Assembly (NCBI RefSeq): GCF_001984155.1
Contig: NZ_MTQO01000054.1
Span: 1,054,001-1,118,000, forward strand
Direction: 5' to 3'
Source: Actinosynnema sp. ALI-1.44
GTDB taxonomy: Bacteria; Actinomycetota; Actinomycetes; Mycobacteriales; Pseudonocardiaceae
DNA length: 64,000 nucleotides
In this document: piece after piece, positions 15,579 through 22,323 of the stretch
How the letters are laid out: every line of letters starts with the position of its first letter
How positions within the stretch are numbered: position 1 is the first letter of the stretch
Notes under the pieces: model-generated
Database searches by the model: none
Told to the model about the DNA's origin: nothing
The model's input: only the letters and a program-made list of their open reading frames with translations
Program-made: the position numbers and the translations under genes

Positions 15579-16373
15579 TCATCGATGCCCGGCTTCCCAG
15601 AGGGCAGCGATGGGAAGAGACAAGAGCCGTTCTCCGAAGTGGACGCTTCCTCGCTTGCCCGTGTGCAGAACGATGCCCTGGCGGAACTGGTCGCCGACCT
15701 GGTCGCGTAGTGCCGCGAGACCCTGGAAGTCGTCGGCGGTGACTGTGTCTCCTGCCTTGGACTCGATCCCGACGATCTGACCGTCCTCTCGTTCGAGGAC
15801 GACGTCCACTTCTGCTCCACCACTGATTCTCCAATGGTGCAGGCGGACTTGTGCCTCGCTCCAAGTGGCCTGCTTGGCGAGTTCGTTGACGATGAACGTT
15901 TCCACGAGTGCGCCACGCGGGGGCGAGACGGGCTTGGCTAGTGATTCCGGCGAGATGCCCAGTAGCGAGGTCGCCAGCCCGGTGTCGGTGAGGTGCACTT
16001 TGGCGTGTTTCACGATCCTTGCGGTCGGATTGCGGGACCATGCTGGAAGCCGGTGTATCAGAAACACCGCTTCCAGTAGTTCCAGATAGCGGTTCACGGT
16101 CGTACGGTGCAGGCCTGTTTTGTTCGAGGTATGGACGCTGTTGTGCTCCTGCGCCGTGATGGAAGCAAGGTAGGACAGGAGCGTGGTGATGGCGCTGGGC
16201 TCGTTGAGTCTCGTCATCTCGCGGATGTCTCGTTCCGCGATTGCACGCACGTAGCTACGGAACCAGGTCCGACGAGCCCTGGCACTGTGCATGAGGGCAG
16301 GCTCGGGAAATCCACCACGGCAGATGCGTTCGAAGTAGCCGGCACGATCCACTTGCGACGGTGAGAACAGCAG
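15579..16373 (-). pseudogene. 5'-truncated DUF4143 ATPase (AAA_14 domain missing)
   Basis: About 265 residues matching the C-terminal two thirds of AAA_14/DUF4143 proteins. It has a GGFPEP motif, the HTH-like stretch SNKTGLHRTTVNRYLELLEA with VFLIHRLPAW, LTDTGLATSLLGI, GALVETFIVNEL and the nuclease-like strand set GGAEVDVVLE, IVGIESKAGD. The N-terminal P-loop domain with Walker A, about 130-150 residues in intact relatives, is absent. The frame upstream of about 16373 is unrelated. The ATPase is therefore broken, and the cut coincides with the end of the truncated gene at 16426-17007. The 3' end lies 6 bases from copy B. Confidence 0.8.
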
Positions 16374-16425
16374 TGTGGACCGACACCTTGCAGTATGTTG
16401 GACCGACATCTGACAGGATGATCCA

Positions 16426-17007
16426 TCAACATTTGAGCACAACGATGAGACCGATCTGGGGCACCTCGTCATCCTGATCCGGCGCAGCCGGGGTATGCAT
16501 CCTGAGCGTCTCGGATGCCTTGGGTTCCCGTGGCGGTGACGGCCTCACGAGGAGGGACAAGCGGATCTGAGTATCCAGCGTGACGTTGCGGAAGTACGGA
16601 AAGGTCGCTATTCCGTGACTGGTCAGATCTCTCTCGATCCGGCGGGTGATCCTGGTTCCCCTGGTCCGCGCATTCCAGTGCCGCAACAGTTCTCTCACGG
16701 TGAGTACCACGGTCTCGCCTGCTCGCAGCGATGCGTCGACATCGGTCAAGAACTGATTCGCCTCGACCGAATCGACGATCTCCTCCGAAGTGTCCTGCAA
16801 CTCGGAACGCAGCGACGCGAGAATCCGACCGGCGCTGGTTCGCCAGCACGTCCAGCCGTTCACCTGGGTGTCGGTCACTGCCCTCGCCGCGTCAGACGGT
16901 GTGGATCTGCTGATTCTCCAATGGGTCCCCCGCCACCGAACCGAGTCTGGAGTTCGATGGCGGGCGTCAAAGCTTGCTGGGAGCGATTCACTCGAGCGGG
17001 TGCGCAC
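16426..17007 (-). pseudogene. 3'-truncated gene with RAMA/DUF4357-like and winged-helix-like domains
   Basis: The frame reads WRISRSTPSDAARAVTDTQV then NGWTCWRTSAGRILASLRSE, which resembles the RAMA/DUF4357 module (aa-rich helix, NGW-x-W, terminal LR). A winged-helix-like segment follows: LTVRELLRHWNARTRGTRIT, RRIERDLTSHGIATFPYFRN, VTLDTQIRL. In proteins I recall with this second domain, a segment near PQIGL leads into CBS domains; here it ends at VLKC-stop. Both this 3' end and the missing 5' end of the DUF4143 gene fall at about 16375-16430, so one deletion probably removed both. The first 25 residues are not convincing. The family call is from memory of motifs. Confidence 0.5.
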
Positions 17008-17048
17008 ACGGTGTGCTCGTCAGGGGCGAGACGCTCCCGGGTTGTTCA

Positions 17049-17261
17049 GTTCACCAGCCGCGCTCACGCCATTCATCGATGTGTGGCTTCTGTTCGCCCA
17101 GCGTCGAGTCGTCGCCGTGGCCCGGGTAGAACCAGGTGTCGTCTGGCAACGCGTCGAACAGCCGCTCGGCGACGTCGTCCGTCAAAGACTTGAAGTCCTC
17201 GGGGGAGTTGGTCTTGCCCACGCCGCCCGGGAACAGAGTATCGCGTCAGCGGTGCACAGGC
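17049..17261 (-). pseudogene. Displaced 3' fragment of the MBL-fold hydrolase gene, copy C
   Basis: Minus strand: DTLFPGGVGKTNSPEDFKSL, TDDVAERLFDALPDDTWFYP, GHGDDSTLGEQKPHIDEWRE and RGW-stop. This is an undamaged frame matching residues about 163-225 of the intact hydrolase including its stop codon. Only the upstream part of the gene is missing; an in-frame stop and an extra two bases precede DTLF. It is the best preserved of the three fragments and the one closest to the intact gene. Confidence 0.88.
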
Positions 17262-17700
17262 GGAGCGATACGGCTCACAACGACTCTTGAGGTGCTCATG
17301 GCCGTGTGACCGCATGACCGTCGGCAGGTGGTGCCTCTTGACTCCTCCGGACTGATGCTGAGTAGAGCAGATCCTCGACGCTCGCGGCGGCGATCAAGAG
17401 GATGACGATCCTACGTCGTGGTTGCTCATGGCGGTGATAGCCAGCGGACATCGTCCGTAGGCCTGTCCCGTAGCCCTCAACGTTTGTGGCATTCAGCAAC
17501 ACCGTACAGGCAGTATTCGCTCGTGCTCATCCAGTCATGCAACGATTCCACTGGAGGTGACGCTATGTAGAAGAATGAATCAAATTCGAGACAATTTTAG
17601 GCCTTGATACAAGTTCTGGTCTCAATCGCGTCTCGACTAGGTTAAGTCCACGCTAGTTGGTGGGCTGTATGGGTGAATTCGCGTCTCGTCTGAAACAATA
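17262..17700. other. AT-richer intergenic stretch upstream of the dGTPase
   Basis: No convincing gene. Base composition falls toward AT from about 17560 (runs such as AATTTTAGG). A strong Shine-Dalgarno (GGAGGTGA, 17553-17560) is followed by ATG-TAG at 17565-17570, a start directly followed by a stop. The small palindrome AGGATGACGATCCT lies near 17400. The promoter of the dGTPase is probably here, but no clear -35/-10 pair stands out. Confidence 0.5.
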
Positions 17701-17748
17701 ATGGCGATCCTTGCGACTCTTGGTTACCTGCGCAGACTCGGCAGATAG
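17701..17748 (+). CDS. Possible 15-codon leader peptide of the dGTPase
   Basis: ATG 17701 to TAG 17746-17748 encodes MAILATLGYLRRLGR. No strong Shine-Dalgarno precedes it. Its first codons are exactly the arm that can pair with the ribosome binding site of the next gene, the arrangement found in translational attenuators. Confidence 0.3.
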   Translation: MAILATLGYLRRLGR

Positions 17749-17784
17749 TCGCAGCTTCTTCGCAAGATGGACGAGGATCGCCAT
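17701..17784 (+). promoter_or_regulatory. Predicted RBS-sequestering hairpin before the dGTPase
   Basis: ATGGCGATCCT (17701-17711) is the exact complement of AGGATCGCCAT (17774-17784), which contains part of the GAGG Shine-Dalgarno and the ATG start of the dGTPase. TGCGA (17712-17716) and TCGCA (17760-17764) extend the stem after a 9-base bulge. Translation of the leader ORF would melt the 5' arm. Confidence 0.45.
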
Positions 17785-19312
17785 GGCCAAACCTGCTCGG
17801 ACGCAACCAGTGCATGAACTAGTGCGCCTAACGCCCAAAAGTGCACGTAGAGACGCCCGGCTGATTCAGCCAGCGCGACCTCGAAGCCCTCATGACACGC
17901 GTTCGGAAGCACGTAGAGATCGAGATCGTGTGTTGTATTCTGTCGCTTGGCGACGTCTCGGCGGGGTAACGCAAGTCGTTACTCCGTTCGAGGACATGGC
18001 TTTGATGCATAACCGTCTTACGCATTCGGAGAAAGTTGCCCAAGTGGCAAGGAGTATTGCGGAACGTCTCTTGTTTCAAGAAAAGTCACATCGCCTGATC
18101 GCTCACCTCGGAGGAATAGATGTAGATGTAGTTGAAGCTGCGGCGTTGGCACATGATCTCGGGCATCCCCCTTTCGGGCATATCGGTGAGATTACTCTCG
18201 ATAAAGTTGCTCGCGGTAGCCTGCTGCGCTTGTCGGATGGATTTGAGGGTAATGCGCAGACCTTCAGGTCTGTTCTCTTGGGTGAAACGCGCAGTGCTGC
18301 CTATGATGGGCTCGATCTTACATGTGCGACCCTGCTCGCTATTGCCAAGTATCCATGGGTAAGGGAGTCGACTCTTAAAGATGACCACGATGCGCGGTTG
18401 AAGACTAATACAGACTATCGGAGACGGTGGCGAAAATTCAGCGTGTACCGCTCCGAGAAAAACTCATTCACTAGGGCGCGGGCATTCCTTGATGAAGTGA
18501 GGTCATTTCGACCAGAAACGCAGTCGCTTGAGGCTTCGATCATGGATGTCGCAGACGACATCACATATGCAATCCATGATCTAGAAGATTTCTATCTGGC
18601 GGGAATTCTGGATGTGCGAGCAGTGTTAGACGAATTGCGGAGAAATGAGCAAGATAGTTTGTTGCGCAAACTCCGTGCCAGGCTCAAGCTCGACTATCCA
18701 GATTACTATAGACGCGCACTTTTTGACAGGGCGGTGATGGTTGTTCAAAAAGAGCTGCGGTCTTCGTTCGCGACAAAGTACGACGGTGGTCTCACTACCG
18801 TGGGTCGTGCGCGGGCGGCAGGGTCAAAGTTGATCGGCAAGTACATCAACAGTGTGCACATCAGTGAAGACGTCTTCTGGACGCATGGTCCTTATGTCGC
18901 ATTGAAGTCTCCGCAGTGGCATGAGGTTCAACTGTTGAAGGAAATTACTAAGAACTTTGTTATAACGCGTCCCGATATTGCATTGCTACAGCGCGGGCAA
19001 CAGCGTATTCTGCGAGAACTGGTCCAGTATCTCTTGGAATGGAAAGACTCAAAGAGTGACTTCAAACGCCTGCCGCGTCGTCTGCGTGAAGAAATTATCA
19101 TTGCCCAAAATGGTCATGGAAGAATAGATTCGACGCGAGCCTACGGGGATCTGCTCCGTGTTCGCGGAAATGGTGGATTTGCTCCACGTGGTGACGCTAA
19201 TAGGTGTATTCTGGACTATTTGTGTACGCTCACTGACGGTCAGTGTTATGCGCTCTATTATAAGCTGTCTGGATCTCGTCCGGCAGCCTCTGCGATGGAC
19301 TTCTTCCTCTGA
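17783..19312 (+). CDS. dGTPase-type HD-domain phosphohydrolase
   Basis: 509 residues. HD metal motif: His in RLTHSEKVAQVARSIAERL (about residue 80), His-Asp in AALAHDLGHPPFGHIGE (about 125) and the distal Asp in DVADDITYAIHDLEDFY (about 256). The spacing and the HDLGHPPFGH signature are those of Dgt/SAMHD1-like enzymes, which hydrolyse dGTP or other dNTPs to nucleoside and triphosphate. ATG 17783 follows ACGAGGATC; an upstream TTG frame exists but is not protein-like. Codons such as ATT, AAA and GAT are far more common than in the neighbours, which suggests recent transfer. Enzymes of this family act in dNTP homeostasis and, in several bacteria, in phage defence; which applies here is not shown. 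Confidence 0.88.
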   Translation: MAKPARTQPVHELVRLTPKSARRDARLIQPARPRSPHDTRSEARRDRDRVLYSVAWRRLGGVTQVVTPFEDMALMHNRLTHSEKVAQVARSIAERLLFQEKSHRLIAHLGGIDVDVVEAAALAHDLGHPPFGHIGEITLDKVARGSLLRLSDGFEGNAQTFRSVLLGETRSAAYDGLDLTCATLLAIAKYPWVRESTLKDDHDARLKTNTDYRRRWRKFSVYRSEKNSFTRARAFLDEVRSFRPETQSLEASIMDVADDITYAIHDLEDFYLAGILDVRAVLDELRRNEQDSLLRKLRARLKLDYPDYYRRALFDRAVMVVQKELRSSFATKYDGGLTTVGRARAAGSKLIGKYINSVHISEDVFWTHGPYVALKSPQWHEVQLLKEITKNFVITRPDIALLQRGQQRILRELVQYLLEWKDSKSDFKRLPRRLREEIIIAQNGHGRIDSTRAYGDLLRVRGNGGFAPRGDANRCILDYLCTLTDGQCYALYYKLSGSRPAASAMDFFL

Positions 19313-19433
19313 TAGCGCAGGAACTGTTCATTGAGCTTTTGTCGCATAGGGATGTGTCGCGTGCGCTGCGCTTCGCGCTCAGTGCGTGCGGTGGAGCCTC
19401 CGCGGTGAATGCGAAAGCTCCAGGCACGTTTGG

Positions 19434-20111
19434 TTACCAGCCGCGGGAACGCCATTCCTCGACGTGAGGCTTCTGTTCGCCGAGGGTCGAGTCGTCGCCG
19501 TGGCCGGGGTAGAACCACGTGTCGTCCGGGAGTACGTCGAACAGCCGCGACGAAACGTCATCAACCAGTGAAGCGAAGTCCTCGGGCGACGTGGTCTTGC
19601 CCACGCCGCCGGGGAACAAGGAGTCGCCGGTCCACAGGTGCGGGTGGCCGTGGGGGTCTCGGTAGAGCAGGGCGATCGAGCCCGGGGTGTGGCCTCGCAG
19701 GTGGATGACCTCCAGGGTGCACTCGCCGACCTCGATCGTGTCGCCGTGTTTCACGAGCACGTCAGGGGGTACTGGTAGGGGGTCGGCATCGAGGGCGTGG
19801 GCGACTGTGTTCGCGCCGTTCGCTCCTGCGATGGCTCCGAGGGCCTGCCAGTGGTCGGGGTGTTGGTGTGTTGTCACGATCGTTCGCAGCCGTGGCCTGT
19901 TTCGATCGTGTCCGATGAGGTCTTCGATCCGCTCCGGATCGTTCGCCGCGTCGATCAACAGCGCGTCCCTGGTGGCGTTGCAGACCAGGAGGTATGCGTT
20001 GTTGTCCATCGGCCCGACGGACAGCTTGTTTATCGTCAGCTTCTCGAGCGTGCGCCTGGCGGCCGCACCGCCTGGATCCACATGACCCGTGTAGTTCTCG
20101 ACAACGTCCAC
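19434..20111 (-). CDS. MBL-fold metallo-hydrolase (intact copy)
   Basis: 225 residues with a complete glyoxalase II-like metal site: THQHPDHWQA (H82, H84, D86, H87), RGHTPGS (H141), TGDSLFPGG (D163) and YPGHGDDSTLG (H204). GTG start at 20111. The substrate is probably a thioester or lactone, not predictable in detail. Bases 19432-19638, coding for residues about 158-225 plus the stop codon, recur three times downstream at 17049, 15367 and 14703 in the same orientation without the rest of the gene. The 3' end thus looks like an integration target restored by each incoming element. Confidence 0.92.
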   Translation of the reverse strand: MDVVENYTGHVDPGGAAARRTLEKLTINKLSVGPMDNNAYLLVCNATRDALLIDAANDPERIEDLIGHDRNRPRLRTIVTTHQHPDHWQALGAIAGANGANTVAHALDADPLPVPPDVLVKHGDTIEVGECTLEVIHLRGHTPGSIALLYRDPHGHPHLWTGDSLFPGGVGKTTSPEDFASLVDDVSSRLFDVLPDDTWFYPGHGDDSTLGEQKPHVEEWRSRGW

Positions 20112-20214
20112 GGTCGCCGACAGTAGTCCTTCAGGACCTGCTCAGTGTCCTCACAGGTTGGCGAATTACGCTCCGATCACGAAGTCGTCCTTGTCCGCCG
20201 ATCACTGCGAGCTC

Positions 20215-21477
20215 GTGACTACCACACTTTCCGCGACCGACGCGGAGGCCACGCCGTCTCCCGGACGGTCCACGCGCCGGATCAGCTGGGACATCCTGCG
20301 GGTGTTCGCCGTGTTCGCCGTCGTGGTCGAACACATCACCCACCAATCCCCCATCAATCACCCTGAGCTGGGCGGATTCCTCTTTACTTTACCGCTTCAG
20401 TTCGGGGCTAGCACCATGCTGGTGATCTCTGCCTTCTTCGTGTGCGTCACCATCGGCCGCCGCCGCTGGCTCTGGAACCGGATCGCCCGGCTGGTTCCGC
20501 CGTACCTGGTCGCCGTGGTGGTGACCTACGTCGTCACGCGGATCGCCGTGACCTTCTTCAACGGCTACTCGTACGCGGACGGTAGTTGGCTGTTCGGGGA
20601 ACCTGTCTCCGGTGTACCCACGCTGTACCCCTGGTACCTGCCGACCGGGCATGATCTCGTCGGCAACCTGCTCATGATCCAGGCGTGGGCGCCCAGCTTC
20701 CACTGGATCGACGGCTCGTACTGGACCCTCCCCTTCCAGATCGTCGCGTTCTCCATCGCGGCTTTCCTCTTCCCGCGCAAGTGGCTCACCGCGCGCAACG
20801 CCCCGGCCTGGCTGTGGTCATTGGTGATCGTTCCCGTCGTCCTGCGGTTCACCGTCCGCGGGGACGACGCTCCGCAGTGGGTCAAGTCCGTGTTCGACGG
20901 TCTCGCGTTGCACCGCGTGCACCTGTTCGGCGTGGGTATCGCCATCTGGTTGTGGTCGACCGGTCGCCTGCGTGGCTGGCACCTCGGCGTTTACATCACC
21001 GCCGCGTTGATCGCGCAGGACGCGCACGCGTACTTCAGCGACACGCCCTCCACCATCGCCTTCGGTGTCGCCCTGCTCCTGGTCTGCGCCGCGGCCGGTG
21101 GCCCGGATTGGGACATTCCTCTCGTTCGCAGGCTCGCGCCCGCCATCACGTGGCTCGCCGGCATCTCGTTCGGTGTCTACCTCGTCCACCAGGAGCTCGG
21201 GTTCGTCCTCGCCCGGTCACTGCTGGACCTCGGGGCCCCGCCGTTCGAGCGGTTCGCCGCCTCGTTCGCCATGGCCGTCGTGCTCGGCTGGCTGCTCACC
21301 AAGTTCGTCGAGCGGCCGGTGCACCGCCTGCTGACTCAGAGCCAGGCCGGTAAGGCGGGCAGGTCTCCCGCCAGCCCGGTGCCGTCTCCCCGACCGATCA
21401 GCCAGGCCAGCACGGTCGGCGCCGGTCCGCCCACCCCCGGCGAGTCCTTGGCCGCCGCCAGTTCCCAGTCGCGTTGA
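20215..21477 (+). CDS. Acyltransferase 3 family membrane protein
   Basis: About 420 residues with ten or more hydrophobic segments. It begins with the family signature ISWDILRVFAVFAVVVEHIT, has the RRRWLWNRIARLVPPYLVA loop and ends with the TKFVERPVHRLL motif. Such integral-membrane enzymes O-acylate sugars, lipids or peptides at the envelope. GTG 20215 is chosen (GCGAG upstream); a TTG at 20158 would add 19 residues. The last 46 residues run antisense through the 3' end of the next gene and are low complexity, so the functional domain ends near 21340. The specific substrate is unknown. Confidence 0.85.
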   Translation: MTTTLSATDAEATPSPGRSTRRISWDILRVFAVFAVVVEHITHQSPINHPELGGFLFTLPLQFGASTMLVISAFFVCVTIGRRRWLWNRIARLVPPYLVAVVVTYVVTRIAVTFFNGYSYADGSWLFGEPVSGVPTLYPWYLPTGHDLVGNLLMIQAWAPSFHWIDGSYWTLPFQIVAFSIAAFLFPRKWLTARNAPAWLWSLVIVPVVLRFTVRGDDAPQWVKSVFDGLALHRVHLFGVGIAIWLWSTGRLRGWHLGVYITAALIAQDAHAYFSDTPSTIAFGVALLLVCAAAGGPDWDIPLVRRLAPAITWLAGISFGVYLVHQELGFVLARSLLDLGAPPFERFAASFAMAVVLGWLLTKFVERPVHRLLTQSQAGKAGRSPASPVPSPRPISQASTVGAGPPTPGESLAAASSQSR

Positions 21478-22127
21478 CGCCCGTCGGCGAGGTCCACCCG
21501 CAGGCGCACCGGCGGTACGTCGGTGCGCTGGGCGAACTCGCCGACGATCTGGTCGAGCAGCCGCTCGACGTGCCCGTCCGGCAGGTCGGCGAACCCGACC
21601 CCGGCGTCGAGGTCGACCGTGTGCACCGCCGTCTCCTGCCACCGCAGCCACGGCACCTCGCACGCCGTGATCTGCCGCCCCGTGGCCAGCGTGACCGACT
21701 TCCCCCACGAAATGTCATCCATATGAGTGACAGATTCGAAGAACCTCTCGACCGCCGCCGTCAGGTCCTCCCGCAGGACCTGCAGGATCCGGTGGGCTCC
21801 TTCCTCTATGTCCGCGTCCCTGTCCGCCCTGCTGGCGTACATCGGGTGCTCCACGCCGGTGCGCGCCCAGGTGAGCAGGTTCACCAGCGCGTCGGCGTTG
21901 CGCGCCAGGTGGGTCACCACATGCGCCCTCGTCCAGCCGGGCAGCAGGCTCGGCCGCCTCATCGCGATGTCGTCGATCCCGTCGACGGCGCTGGTCAGCA
22001 GCGCGGTCGTCTGCCTGGCCGCGGCTATCCCGAGCTCGGCGTAGTCGGTCGCGGAAAGGGCGCTGCGCGGACCCGGCAGGGAATCGTGGGGCGTGGTGGT
22101 TTGTTGCGATACGCGTGGTTCAGTCAT
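21336..22127 (-). CDS. Maleylpyruvate isomerase-family mycothiol-dependent enzyme
   Basis: 263 residues of the DinB-like MDMPI fold. The N-terminal helix bundle carries RPSLLPGWTRAHVVTHLARN, whose GWTxxxVxxHLAxN is the family signature, and WLRWQETAVHTVDLDAGVGF supplies further metal/thiol-site residues. The C-terminal domain ends APTVLAWLIGRGD. Enzymes of this family use mycothiol, the actinobacterial thiol, in isomerisation or conjugation. ATG 22127 is chosen; a longer frame to 22163 has no signal. It is divergent from uvrA, and its 3' end overlaps the convergent acyltransferase gene by 142 bp. Confidence 0.88.
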   Translation of the reverse strand: MTEPRVSQQTTTPHDSLPGPRSALSATDYAELGIAAARQTTALLTSAVDGIDDIAMRRPSLLPGWTRAHVVTHLARNADALVNLLTWARTGVEHPMYASRADRDADIEEGAHRILQVLREDLTAAVERFFESVTHMDDISWGKSVTLATGRQITACEVPWLRWQETAVHTVDLDAGVGFADLPDGHVERLLDQIVGEFAQRTDVPPVRLRVDLADGRQRDWELAAAKDSPGVGGPAPTVLAWLIGRGDGTGLAGDLPALPAWL

Positions 22128-22269
22128 GTGTCGTTGTCCCGACTGCGTAGAGCGACATGGCACTCACGATGAGCTGATTGCGACCAGGGTACGGGTAGAT
22201 CACCTGCCGCGGGAGAGACGCCGAATCGGTTTTGTCGGACCCTCGGCTTAACATGGTCGCGGCAGCTCG

Positions 22270-22285
22270 ATCGAACGCATATTCG
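22270..22285 (+). promoter_or_regulatory. LexA (SOS) box of uvrA
   Basis: TCGAACGCATATTCGA matches the actinobacterial SOS box TCGAAC-N4-GTTCGA at all but one position and lies 39 bases upstream of the uvrA start. Confidence 0.75.
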
Positions 22286-22323
22286 AGAGCACTCGCCCAA
22301 GATCAAGACCGAAGGGACCCCTT

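Noticed and set aside
14700-19640. Integrated phage or plasmid with its own integrase
   Set aside because: I searched the frames between the repeats for tyrosine or serine recombinase, excision or replication genes and saw none.
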